Assembly: GCF_024166365.1 (NCBI RefSeq)
Contig: NC_064834.1
Location: 53,982,001 to 54,046,000 of the forward strand
DNA: 64,000 bases
Direction: 5' to 3'
Source of the DNA: Elephas maximus indicus
Taxonomy: Eukaryota; Chordata; Mammalia; Proboscidea; Elephantidae
Shown here: positions 1 to 10,568 of the stretch, piece by piece
How positions within the stretch are numbered: the stretch's first letter is position 1
Layout of the letters: every line of letters begins with the position of its first letter
Notes under the pieces: model-generated
Seen by the model: the letters and a program-made list of their open reading frames with translations, nothing else
Databases searched by the model: none
What the model was told of the DNA's origin: nothing
Program-made: the position numbers and the translations under genes

Positions 1-1223
1 TCAGGGGTGGTTCGCTGCCAGGGTAGGACACTAGCTTAGGGAGGAGGACAGGGCCCTAGGGGGCCATCCAGACCCTCCCTCTCCTTCCAGTCCCAGACAA
101 TGGAGAAGTTGAGAGAAGGACATGGAGCAGGCATTTTTCTTTTCTCCAGGGAAGAGATTTTACATTGATCTACTCCATCCTTACCACCTCTCTGTGGAAG
201 TCCTACTTCAAATCTAACCCACATCCATCTTGCTGCTATGGGAGTTCTGGCTGTATCCCCAAAGCTCCCAGGGGCCTAAGTTTGCTAATGCACACAGATT
301 CCCCATTTCGACATGGGCCCTACTCAGAACACAGTCTACATCTCTAAATTATGGGCAGAGGTGAGATGGATGGGCTATCAGGAAAAAACAATGAAGGATC
401 AGACAAAGATTTGAGGGCAGCAGAGACACCCCCAGGCCTGCTCCTGTCCTCCTCCCCCCTTTTTATGGAGAGGAGCCTCCTCCTCCATCCTTCCCTTCCA
501 CCCACCACGGAGCAGGCTTTGGACTGGGAGAGATTGGGGGTCACGGTGCTCTCCCTCACCCTTTCCTCCTCTTTCCCTTTCCTCCCCACCCCAGCTGCTT
601 TACTCGAAAAGCCACCTGTCACCCCAGAGACAGAGGCCGGAAACTCCTGGTTGCTAGGCAACGCTGTATCCCTGGCCACCCCCTCCTGTTGCCATGGCTT
701 CCATGACTGAGAGGGTAACTGGCAGAGGAGGGGGAAGCAGAAAGGTTAGACTGGTGAAAGGACTTCCTAGAGAAGGGGGGGTAATATGGGAGAGAAGTGA
801 GGTGAGAGGCTGATGGCTCCATCTTTGGGAGAAGCATCCGGCTGGGTGGGGATATGGTCACAGGAATTCTAAGCAGGTTAGTGGCTCTGCCTGGGGTGGG
901 GGGGGTGGGGGGGAAGGGGGGAAGGGCCCTCCTGGAGAGAAAGGAGGGTGCTCTCTGGGGACTCTTCAATCCTGAATCATGTCTTCTCAAGTCACTGAGA
1001 CCAAAGGGAGCCCTGTTAGGGGCTCTACCTCAGAGTCAATGGAAGTAGTCCTCCAAATGGAAAAACAGGCATCTATACCCCCCTAACCACTCCTGCTTAG
1101 GGGTCAGAGATACAAATAACATCTCCATACTCAGGCTCTGTGCCTTGGTTCAGCTGCTTCTGGGGTCCTGGGGCCATAGAGCCCTGGGGCGTTCAAGTCT
1201 GAAGGGCCAAAGGAATCACTTAC
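1..1223. other. PSD intron 5 (partial)
   Basis: No coding exon of PSD is seen here; the Sec7-encoding exon must lie to the left. The donor GTAAGT lies at 1223-1218 on the minus strand. The intron contains two RFX-type X-box sequences (650-662 and 688-701) and a G-rich tract at about 894-925. Confidence 0.7.
650..662. promoter_or_regulatory. Palindromic X-box (RFX-type site)
   Basis: GTTGCTAGGCAAC is a perfect 13-base inverted repeat that matches the classical RFX X-box GTTGCYAGGCAAC. A second, half-degenerate copy (GTTGCCATGGCTTC) starts 38 bases downstream at 688. Binding is inferred from the motif only. Confidence 0.5.
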
Positions 1224-4200
1224 CTGCCCAGGGGTGCTGCCCCCAGCCCAAAGCTGTCCTCTGAGCGGCAGGGACTGGAGGGCTCCCTCCCTGGGGCTAG
1301 CTTGGCTCCAGCCTCTGTCCCCTCCTCTTCCCCTCTCTGTGTCCAAGGCCCATCTGCAGCGGAGCTGGTACCAGAGTCTGGCTCAAGAAGGGCAAGTGGG
1401 GCAGGAGCAGGTGGGTCAGGCCGGGGGGCAGGAGGTTGGGGGGGCAGCTCAAAGGTGAAGAAGGGGCTCTGGGTTGGGCCAGGTGAGGCCAGGGCTTCCA
1501 GCGAGGTGAGGCTGGTGTAGGAGGTGCCTTTGGCCCGGTGTGACTCCAGGATGGCTTCAAACACACAACTGAAAGAGTCAGGCCCATCAGCGGAGGGGCT
1601 GGTCCCAGGTAGGAAGGGCACTGGCGACTTAAGAGGCCCATGATGAGGCATTTGGGTCCCTGGCCTGCAAGGGCAGGGAGAGTGTTTGATTAGGGGCACC
1701 AGCCGTGCCCAGATGGTGGATCTTGGGTCTCATTTCAATGAACTCTCACACTGATTCTGTGAAGAGGATTATCATGCCCATTTCACAGGCAGAGGGAATG
1801 AGGTTCAAAGAGAGGAGGAGGACACGTACCTTAGGCCACAGAACCAGGATTCAGACTTCTGACCCCGTCTGACCCTGGTGCTGAAGCCTCCCCTGCTGCC
1901 TATGCCCCCAGCCCCCTCAAAGAAAAGAGTCACCTGGGCAGAGGGCCCCCACCACAGGCTCTCCAAGCTATTCAGTGTTCCTGGGGCACCCCAGGCCTGA
2001 CCCCCCAGCACCCAATCCTTTTCCTCCTTCCCTCCCTGCTAATCTCCCTTCCTCCTCCCTGATCCACTCCCCTCCTGCCATCCCATTTCTATTTCTGGCA
2101 ACATCTTAGGAGAAGAAGATGAGTCTCCAAGTTGCAGTGGGGTGTGAGACAGGAGAGGAAAGCTCCCACATGCCCCACTCTCCCTTCAGGACCCAAGATC
2201 CAGACTGAGGATCCCATGCCCCCAGGCTTGATTCAGGCCTCTGGCCTCTTGGCCTCCCTGTCCTGCTAGACAAACTCTCACTGCCCTGCCTCCTCTCTCC
2301 TGGCTGCACCCACCCTCCTGGGTTCTTGCCTGATGCCCCATAACCCCTGTGCTCTGCCAGGCCTAGGCCTCTGTCCTGAATCATCTGTTACCTACGCTGC
2401 CCTGCTAGCCCCCCCTCCAGCTTGGTCCTGATCCTCCCAGCCCCATCTTCGTTTCCATCCCAGTCCCTTTGACCCCAGCTCTGCCTCTAGGCCAGGAAGA
2501 AAGAGCAAACCACTTTCTTCTCCCACTCCCCGACTCACCGGGCCCCCTCTGAGGCCTCAAACACCTCATCGTCCACATCCTCTTCCCCGCCTGCCTCATC
2601 CTCATCCTCACTGCCACTGCTGGGATGAGGGCCAGGGCACAGGACAGGGCGTGGAGCAGGTAGGCAGACAGTGCTGAATGGGTCTTCCGAACTGGGCTGA
2701 CTCTCAATGGCTGAATCAGCTTCCTCCCGCTCAGCCAGCACCTCATCGATGTTCGTCTCGCGGTAGCACCTCAGTGGCACCGTGTCCAGGTCAGTCTCGG
2801 AGTACTTGGCCACTCGCCCCACAGCCACCCCAGAGCCCTGCCCTGAGCCCACCCCGGGTGGAGATGGGGGGGCCTGCTCTGGGGGCTTAGCACCTGCAGG
2901 ATGCACAGACATCCAGGTCAGGGGGTCTTCCAGGTCAGTCCCCTAGCCTGCTCCTATTCTGGGAACTCTCCCCCATTGTGTCATACCTGCAGGAAGTTCT
3001 TCCACTGTCTAGCCACCATCTCTGTTGCTACAAGCTCAGCTTGCTCCCAGTGCTGAGGGAGCCCATTTCAAACCAAGTTCTTGTCTAACAGCTTTGAGGG
3101 GCCTGAGAGAGAGCAGCCTCTTTTCTCTTCCAAGGAATGACCCTTGAGATCCCTCCTTCTACAACCTGGCTGCCTCCAGGTACACAATCCAGCCCCTAAT
3201 CCTGAGCCCGCCCCATCATAACACAACTGGGAAGGGTGAGGCTTGGAGGGGCATTTGCCAACTCAGGCCAGGAAGGGATTCGGGGAGGTTTCAAGGAAGA
3301 CTCCCTACCAAGGCCCAGCTGCTGTGGGGAAAGTCCTGCCTCGTTCCCCTCACCTGAGTCCCAGGCCTTACCTGAGCTGGGGGGGTCCAAGGAGCCATAG
3401 AAGAATTCCCATTTGGCGCGAGCGATTCTCTGGGCATGAGAGGAGACTTCCCGGGGGGAGGACCAGGTGTCCCCCTGAGCCAAGAAAGGAGAGATAGACA
3501 CAGGTGCTCAGAGATAAAACCAGATATACAAAGACACAGGAACATGGGACAGAAACACAGAAATAAACACACAGGGACAGAGTTGCAGGTGCAGAGACGC
3601 AGGGACAAACACAGAGGGCAAGAAAGATATTTAGGACAGATTAAAGGATTCAGAGTGAACAGCAGACAGGCCCAAGTCTACCAGGTGGCCAACCTTTGCC
3701 CCTTCACTGGGGATCTGAGGCCCCAGGGAGCCCAAGGGGAGTCACATACCTGGTTTAGGAGTCCTGTGTCAGCAGGTCCTCGGAATAGTGTGGCCAGGTG
3801 CTCAGGGGGACCCCCCAGCCCATTGGGGAGAGAGGAGTAAAGGCCATCTGTCCCAACTTGGGGTGGGGCAGGGGGCCCAGTTAAGGGGCCTCGGCTACCA
3901 GGCAGGACCGAGCCTCCGCCAGCTGGAAGTGGGTCTGACGTGGATGCCTCCAGTCGCAACTTCCGATTGGAGCCAGGTCTAAGGGCTGGGGTGGGTCTCG
4001 GAGGAGAAACCCCACCCAGGTCCCAGCTCCGACTCAAGCCTCCAGGAGCAGGTAATCCATTCAGTGGCCTCACACTGGCCTTCTCCACAAGGCGGAAGAT
4101 GACCACGGAGCTCTGGGCCCCAGGTGGGGGCTGCCCGGTGGGTGAAGAGGGTGCCCAGGGTGAGGGAGCCGCACAGGGCGATAGGGGGCCACGCAGGGGT

Positions 4201-4403
4201 GTACAGGGTGCCGTCACTCGGCCCAGTTCCCGGCCTCGGGAACCTGGACCTGCCACCCTCCGTAGCAGGGAGCCTGTGCTGCCGTACATGCTGGCTGGGG
4301 GGCTCTGGGGCACAGGGCCTTCGGGGAGCCAGCGGCGTGGGCATCGTGGTGGGGAGATGGCACAGTCGCCTTCTGAGCAGAAGCGCATGGCACCCTGGGC
4401 CAT
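1224..4403 (-). CDS. PSD: PSD (EFA6A), N-terminal half, 5 coding exons, runs off the left edge
   Basis: PSD is a brain-enriched guanine nucleotide exchange factor that activates ARF6 at the plasma membrane and links endosome traffic to actin. Coding segments on the minus strand are 4403-3750, 3474-3372, 2893-2539 and 1664-1224, each with GT donors and AG acceptors and with phases that join correctly. The start is the ATG at 4403 (MAQGAMRFCSEGD). Recognisable blocks are GDTWSSPREVSSHAQRIARA (exon 3482-side), KYSETDLDTVPLRCYRET and the acidic EDEDEAGGEEDVDDEVFEA (2893-2539), and SFSCVFEAILESHRAKGTS (1664-1224). These give 517 codons, matching the proline- and serine-rich N-terminal half of the roughly 1024-residue human protein as I remember it. 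The Sec7, PH and coiled-coil exons are not in the window. The non-coding first exon is near 5.74 kb, and exon 2 probably begins at 4488. Confidence 0.95.
1735..1860. repeat. MIR-like relic in PSD intron 4
   Basis: The text resembles the conserved MIR core: a two-base-count style stretch ATTATCATGCCCATTTCACA followed by a degraded tail with CAGAACCAGGATTCAGA. It is old and diverged. Confidence 0.5.
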
Positions 4404-4488
4404 GCTTGGGCTGGGGGGGTCAGGCTGGGGGAGCAGGGATGGCGAGGCCAGGCGGGGAGTGAGGGGGCAGCATGCTCTTCAGACAGGC
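4404..4488 (-). other. PSD: 5' untranslated part of PSD exon 2
   Basis: A pyrimidine tract ending CTCTTGCAG (minus strand) places the acceptor just above 4488. The stretch from 4488 down to 4404 is therefore leader upstream of the ATG at 4403. Confidence 0.6.
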
Positions 4489-5099
4489 CTGCAAGAGAGG
4501 AAGGGGAGCAGGGGGTGAACTGCAGGAGAGTTGGATAGGCAGGACAGCAGGGCCAGGGATGGGGAAACTGGCTGGGGCCTCTGAGCACCAGGGGCCTAGC
4601 CCACCCTGGGAATATGGGCTCACTGATCCCACCCCTGGGGGGTGATCTGGCCTCCTGCTCAGGCTACTTTCATGGACGTCTGAGGAGAAATGAGCTGCCC
4701 CCAGTGGACCCCTGGACCCTCTCCTTCTGCCCGGGGGCCCTGAGCTCACCCTGAGAGGACAGAGGAAGCTATTTCAGAAGATGAGTGAGCCTAGAGTCCC
4801 TGTGGCACTTTGGAGCTGCTTCTGGTGGGGAGATACTGGCACCCCACCCTCTGGGCCAGGGGTGCCAGCCAGCCATCACCATCATACAGCCCTGGATCCC
4901 CCACAGTCCCTCTTATGGAGGCCCCTCACTCAGGGAGGGGGAACTCAGGCCCCCTGAAAGGAAAGGAGGAAAAAGTTGGAGGGGTTATATAGGGACGACA
5001 AGGGCCTGAGAAGCACAGGGTGTAGGGGAGGAGAAAGGTCTGACAGAATCCCAACCCCCAATACATACATGCTGAATAAGAAATTGGCATTCTCGTTCT

Positions 5100-5475
5100 C
5101 CATACAGGTACAGATACACACATACACACAGGCATACATAAGGACAGATATGCCTGTACACACACAGTTCCACACATTCACAGGCAACACCCTCTGGCAC
5201 AGGCACATGCACACACAGCTCAGAGACACACCCTCACACACTCTTACAGTCATAACAAATATGTGTGTAATGGCAAGGCACACGCTTGTTTTACACACTC
5301 ACTGTCATAGAGACAGGAACACACAGAGATACCTAAATATACACACCAGCCCTCACTCTCCAATGCACACAGAGACACAGGTGTATCACACACGGAGACC
5401 TTCTAATGCACAATCACACACAAATACAGATGCACACTTACACACTCTCAAGCAGGGACACACATCCCTCCCCCC
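5100..5475. repeat. Degenerate CA-rich repeat in PSD intron 1
   Basis: The stretch is dominated by ACACA, CACACA and GACACA words with many interruptions. It looks like an old, eroded dinucleotide microsatellite or a CA-rich low-complexity tract. The long plus-strand reading frame across it reflects composition and is not a gene. Confidence 0.75.
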
Positions 5476-5735
5476 ACCCGAGGAGTCACAGGTTCCTGGT
5501 GGGGCGGAGAGCTGCACCAGGCCCTTCTCCCACCTACCCTCAAGGGGTATGACAGATCTTTCTCATCCTATCCAGCCCTGGAGGGAGCCCAAAGGAGTAA
5601 CAGGGCCTCTGGAGGCAATGCAGGATAGGGGCAGAGGTTCTGAGCAGGAACCCTACCAGGCAGGTTCCTGTAGCTCAACCGCGGCCCAGCGCGTCCCCTT
5701 GTGCAGCCCAGGCTCGAAGCCACCTCAGTACTCAC

Positions 5736-5880
5736 CTCTGCTCTCCGGGAGGGAGCTGGGGCCGAGGAGACGAAGGAGGGTGGCTGGGCCCAGCTCAGCG
5801 GTGAAGGCAGCGCGGCTCCCGCTCGCTCTGGGCCCGCCCGCCTCTCAGTCCCTCCCCCTCCCCCCTACGCGCGGCTCCGG
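5736..5880 (-). promoter_or_regulatory. PSD: PSD non-coding exon 1 and GC-rich promoter
   Basis: A strong donor (GAG|GTGAGTACT, minus strand) ends at 5736. Above it lie GC-rich sequence and several GGGCGG-type boxes, as in a TATA-less CpG promoter. The transcription start is estimated at 5830-5880 but cannot be fixed from sequence alone. Confidence 0.5.
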
Positions 5881-6534
5881 CAACGCTAATCCGCACCCTT
5901 GCGCCCTTCCTGGGGCCCTGAGCCCCGGGGGCTGCCCCCGCTCGTCCCCGGGTCCCCGCTGTGCTCTCCCGCCAACCTGAGGCCCGCCCCTGACGAGGGG
6001 GAGGGCATGGAACCCTCGTTACAGTCTCCCGGACCCTCACGTGCCCCACCCCACTCGCGTCCACGTTCCTCTCGCCCACTGCCCCCTGAGCCACACGCAG
6101 GGCCCAGCTGCACACGCGTGTCCCGCTCCAAACCCCACGCGTGCCCCTAAGCGGCTGCCACATGACCTGTTACATGCCACACGCGCTCCAGCCCCCACGA
6201 GCAAGCGGCCACACGGTATGGGTTAGACCAGACCCGCCCCCTAAACGCAGGAGACCATCAACTTAATGAAGGGAAGATCTAGGAAACTCCGCCTCAACTC
6301 TCCGGGGTTCAGCGTCTCGGACCCAGGAGACTCAGCCCTGACCACCCACCCAAGGTGCAGCAGGAAGGCTGTTAGTCAGACTTCAGAAAGAACTTCCTTG
6401 ATTCCTCAGTTAGAAGTCGTAGCCGCCTGGGGGTGAGAGGTTAGACGAGATGACACTGGGATTGGAGGATGCGGGGGACAGACAACCTCTTTTCCGCTTG
6501 TGCCCTTGGCGAGGGTAGAACGGGGCCCGGCTAT

Positions 6535-6830
6535 TTTAAGAAAGCGCTGCTCGAGTTACTATGGTAACCGCTTTCCTTGGGAAGGCCAAGGCAGGCAGGT
6601 GGTGACCTCGGAAGGAAGAAGGGGTCTGTACCGGCGGTAAGGGGGCGCGGGGACGTGTGAGGCGGGGGCGCGCGGGGCTCACCGCGGGGAGGCGCGGCGC
6701 GGGTTCCGCGTGGTGCTGAAGGGGACAGCGGCAGATCTGTCGCACTGCGCAGGCGCAGAGTTGCGAACAAAGCGGGGAGGGGGAGAAAGCACGCAGCCCG
6801 AGGTGGTGCGCGCCCTCGTGGCTCTGTCCT
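6535..6830. promoter_or_regulatory. Second CpG promoter-like island between PSD and FBXL15
   Basis: The segment is GC- and CpG-rich. It holds a near-palindromic X-box (GTTACTATGGTAAC, 6555-6568) and an NRF1 motif (TGCGCAGGCGCA, 6746-6757). A donor-like CGCG|GTGAGC occurs on the minus strand at 6683/6682. That would suit an alternative upstream first exon for PSD, or a separate non-coding transcript. Which of these is right is open. Confidence 0.45.
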
Positions 6831-6839
6831 AACGGAGAT

Positions 6840-8150
6840 CACTTTTCTCTGCTACCCCCTCCACAAACAGGCTGAGGAAGAAGAGGAAGCGTATCCCTCA
6901 CCCAACCTGACTCTATTCTAGTCCTTCCCCGCTGCTGGCCTCTACCTACTCGTGCATGGGGTGGGGGGGGAGGAGGAGTGTGGCGTGGAAGGGATTCTGG
7001 GAAAATCAAGATGCCTGGGTTCTCTATCCCCGATTCACTTGACCCTGGACAAGGTGCTTCCTCTTCTGGGCCTTGATTTTCCCATCTTTAAAATGGAGTG
7101 ACAGCATAGTCCTGTCCACCTTGCAGAGGTGCCCCAAGCCCCGGTGAGATAACGGACGGGAAGCTGCTTTCGTTATGAAGAGGCAGGAGACGCGATTGCA
7201 TCGAGGGACAGCACAACCCTGCTGGAGGCAGCCGTAAGCGAAGGCAGTGGCGTGCTAATGAGGCCCTCAGCGTTCTTTATCCCAGCCCCCACCACAGATA
7301 ATGGGGAAAGTATTGCACGAGAGTTCCCCAGAACGGACCCGGAAACTAGGACCTGGTGGGAGGGCGGCCCACAGACAGCCCAGAGCTCTGTGGCGTAACT
7401 GCCACGGGGGGGGGCCTAACCTCAGGCCCATAACTAAACTCCCAGCCTTGTACTCAAGAAGCAGTACCCCTAACGGACTGAGCTGAACGCTCATTCTTCC
7501 TAGGTCTCTGGGCCTCCTGGGGAAAGGGATCCGGCTGGAGATACAGTCCTTCTCAGCGTCCCCTTTGTCTCTCTCCCTGGGTATAAACCTGGTCCATATT
7601 GTTCCGGAGTAGACGGAGCTGGATAGCACTGTACTTCACAACTAACCAGGAATAGGAGGTCTGGGCAAGCTTGCTTGATGAAGAAAAAAAAAAATTCTAA
7701 CTTTGCCCACTCATTCATTCAACAATTACTTGTTGAGCACCTACTACGTGACGGGCAGTAAGAGCCTGGCCAGTTTTCCCCTCATTTTTCAAAATTAGCA
7801 GGGGCGGGAGGGGTAGAGCTGGAACCCAGGAGTCTTGGTTCCGCCCCCTTGTGCGTTTGGCCTCGCTTACTCCTCCCATTACCACTTCACTTCGAAGTGG
7901 CCTCTGGCCCAAAACGAGGACAGAAGCGTCTCTGCTGTCCACTTCGTTCTCCAGCTCCGGGCCTTAGGCCATGCAACTGAGAAGGCGAGGTCTAATGTTA
8001 GACCACCGGTCTGTTCCGCTTCAGGTTTGGGGTCCATCCGGAAGGTTTTCAGATAGGATCCTCAGTGAGACCGCACTCGATTGAATCGGTCTATCTTGAC
8101 AGCCTAAGTAGGCGGGTTCTCTGCAGTTGCTCCACGGCGGATGCAAGAGT
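6840..8150. other. Intergenic DNA between the two promoter islands
   Basis: Unique-looking sequence with no convincing exon. A MIR-like relic lies at about 7025-7130 (CTTCCTCTTCTGGGCCTTG followed by an eroded AT-rich core), and an AATTACTTGTTGAGCACCTACTA-like relic typical of old SINE or LINE ends is near 7720-7760. Confidence 0.4.
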
Positions 8151-8157
8151 ACTTTAC

Positions 8158-8169
8158 TGCGCACGCGCA
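8158..8169 (+). promoter_or_regulatory. NRF1 site in the FBXL15 core promoter
   Basis: TGCGCACGCGCA is a full palindromic NRF1 motif. It ends 11 bases before the FBXL15 ATG, so the transcription start is probably within or just upstream of it and the leader is short. There is no TATA box. Confidence 0.6.
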
Positions 8170-8180
8170 GTAGATAGCCG

Positions 8181-10128
8181 ATGGAGCCACGGATGGAGCT
8201 GTCCGGAAGGGAGCAGGAGCCCGGAGCCGTCAGGTACCGAGGACTGGAGGGGCCGAGGCAGGGGAGAGGACCTGAGTCGGGCCCGGGTCTGGGGGCCGCT
8301 CCTGGGAGCCGGGCCCCAGGAGTAGAATGGAGGCGGACTCGTAGGTAGCAGAGCGGCCCTGGGACGCCGCCGCCAACGCTCCTTTACCCGCAGGCTCCTG
8401 GACCTGCCCTGGGAAGACGTGCTACTCCCACACGTCCTGAGCCGGGTCCCTCTGCGACAGCTGCTCCGGCTGCAGCGCGTCAGCCGGGCCTTCCGGGCGT
8501 TAGTGCAGCTGCACCTGGCGGGGCTGCGCCGCTTCGACGCAGCTCAGGTGAGCCGTGGCCCGGAGCCCCGCCCCGCCTGGGTAGCGCCCCCGCTTGCCCC
8601 CAGCCCCGTAGTCCATCCTTCCGATCCCCCGGAACCGCAAGGGCTGCCCGGGAAGCGAGCCCGGAAGTGGGGAATACCCCTCAAAGGCAGGTCCCAGGTA
8701 ACGACTCAGAGGGCGGGGCCTCTCCGGGGCGGACAGGCGGGGCCTCTCCCGGGCGGGCGGGCGGGGCCTCTCCGGGGCGGGCGGGCGGGGCCTCTCCCGG
8801 GCGGACAGGCGGCGAGCCCCGAGGGCGGGCGGCTGCCAGGAAAGACCTCCTCAGGGACCGACAGGCGCCGCCCGTCCCATCCCCGGCGCGGGCTGAGCCC
8901 GGGTGCCTCCCCGCCCACAGGTGGGTCCGCAGATCCCGCGGGCAGCATTAACCCGGCTGCTGCGGGACGCCGAGGGGCTGCAGGAGCTGATGCTGGCGCC
9001 GTGTCACGAATGGCTGTCAGACGAGGACCTGGTGCCGGTGCTGGCGCGGAATCCGCAGCTGCGGAGTGTCGCGCTGGCCGGCTGCGGGCAACTGAGCCGC
9101 CGCGCGCTGGGGGCGCTGGCCGAGGGCTGCCCCCGCCTGCAGCGCCTGTCGCTCGCGCACTGTGACTGGGTGGACGGGCTGGCGCTGCGCGGCCTCGCGG
9201 ATCGCTGCCCGGCCTTGGAGGAGCTGGACCTGACGGCCTGCCGCCAGCTCAAGGACGAGGCCATCGTGTACCTGGCGCAGAGGCGTGGCGCGGGCCTTCG
9301 CAGCCTCTCACTGGCCGTCAACGCTAATGTGGGCGACACTGCCGTCCAGGAGTTGGCTCGGAACTGCCCGCAACTAGAGCACCTCGACCTCACCGGCTGC
9401 CTCCGCGTCGGAAGCGACGGCATCAGGTGCCTGGGCTGGGGGCCGGTGGGGTGGCAGGACAATCATTCAACTTCCGGAGTAGGGGTGAGCAGTAGTTGTC
9501 AAAAGGCAGAGGTAGAGGGTTCTGGATTTTTCTGCTATCACAGCATTCCCGTTCTAAACAGGAAAAACTTCCAGAATAGCTTAGGCCAAAGAGCCCACAC
9601 AGTTTAAAAACTTTTTTGAACCAATATTTACACATTAGGAGATTTCACATACAAAGTCAGCCTTCTAGCTTCTCTTCGACAAAGGGCAGTCTTGCAACCC
9701 TGGCTGGGGTCAAGGAATAGGTTTCCCCTTTAAGTCTCTGGTTCACTGGAGGCATTGAATGTAGACCCCAATTCAATCCAGGTCCCCTCCCTAGTGTATG
9801 GAGGAAAAAAATATGGCTCGAGCTGGAGGCATTCAGGGCTTTGTTGAAGCCAGGGGTAGGTACAGTGGTCTAGGCCTGGCCCCTCTGCCGTGGGTGTTTC
9901 GGCTTCGTGCCCCTAGCCTCACTCCCCTCTTCCCCCAGGACACTGACCGAGTATTGCCGGGCGCTTCGATCACTTCGGGTGCGGCACTGCCACCATGTGG
10001 CTGAACCCAGCCTGAGCCGCTTGCGGAAGCGCGGTGTGGACATCGATGTGGAGCCACCGCTGCACCAGGCCCTGGTGCTGCTGCAGGACGTGGTGGGCTT
10101 CGCACCCTTCGTCAATCTGCAGGTCTGA
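8181..10128 (+). CDS. FBXL15: FBXL15, F-box and leucine-rich-repeat protein 15
   Basis: FBXL15 is the substrate receptor of an SCF (SKP1-CUL1-F-box) ubiquitin ligase; a known target is SMURF1, linking it to BMP signalling. Exons are 8181-8233, 8394-8547, 8921-9426 and 9939-10128, all GT-AG, totalling 903 bases (300 residues plus TGA), the same length as human. The start [17 protein letters not shown] lies in exon 1. The F-box is about residues 19-66 ([20 protein letters not shown]). Exons 3 and 4 encode six or so cysteine-containing LRRs (for example [20 protein letters not shown] and [17 protein letters not shown]). The protein ends [11 protein letters not shown]. An AATAAA lies 121 bases after the stop. 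The gene is divergent from PSD and convergent with CUEDC2. Confidence 0.97.
8713..8808. repeat. 24-bp GC-box minisatellite, 4 copies, in FBXL15 intron 2
   Basis: Four head-to-tail 24-base units begin with GCGGGGCCTCTCC. The units differ in a fixed way: copies 1 and 4 end GGACAG, copies 2 and 3 end GGGCGG. Each unit contains GGGCGG or GGGGCGG Sp1-type boxes. The reading frame across it is open but intronic. Confidence 0.9.
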
Positions 10129-10248
10129 ACCACCCGCAGGTTGGGGCACAGCTGGACTGTGTGGTGGGGGCCTGGCTGAGCTGTAGGGAAACTGGACTGT
10201 GGGGGCCTCTGGTGAGAGGTCAGCACCCTACCCCACCTTGGAGCTTCA

Positions 10249-10254
10249 AATAAA
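10249..10254 (+). terminator. FBXL15 polyadenylation signal
   Basis: AATAAA followed by a T-rich stretch about 15 bases further on. It lies about 140 bases from the CUEDC2 3' end, so the two genes end tail to tail. Confidence 0.8.
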
Positions 10255-10396
10255 GCTTTTTACCCCCTCTTGCCTGGCCCTGCTGCCCTGTTGAAGACAG
10301 GGGATGTGAGGTTGGGGAGGGAAGGTCAGACAGACGCAGCACCCCAGTCGTGAGGCAGAAATGACCAAAATGAACTCACACTTTCCTCAGGCCACC

Positions 10397-10402
10397 TTTA
10401 CT
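10397..10402 (-). terminator. Probable CUEDC2 polyadenylation signal (AGTAAA)
   Basis: On the minus strand AGTAAA, a common variant signal, lies about 170 bases after the CUEDC2 stop. No AATAAA is present nearer. Confidence 0.45.
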
Positions 10403-10568
10403 GTGCCCATGCACAACTCCAAGAGGAAGTTAACACTGGAACAAGGAAGTAGAGAAGGGGGTCTGGAGTTAAGGAGGCCCCTGGTGGGTGGGGGCGTGGC
10501 AAATATAGGGCTCCTGCATCCCTCTGGGATCTGAGCCTAGAAGGCTCAGGCAGAATCTGGCATGTGCC

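Noticed and set aside
4749-4790. Alternative PSD leader exon with donor near 4,749
   Set aside because: A GGTGAGC donor-like sequence exists on the minus strand but no paired acceptor or start evidence supports it.
4976-5980. 334-codon plus-strand open frame
   Set aside because: It crosses a degenerate CA repeat and the GC-rich PSD first exon antisense; composition explains the lack of stops and no family features are seen.
8419-9165. Frame reading from FBXL15 exon 2 through intron 2
   Set aside because: Intron 2 is 373 bases, so retention shifts the frame relative to exon 3; clear GT-AG splice sites restore the conserved protein.
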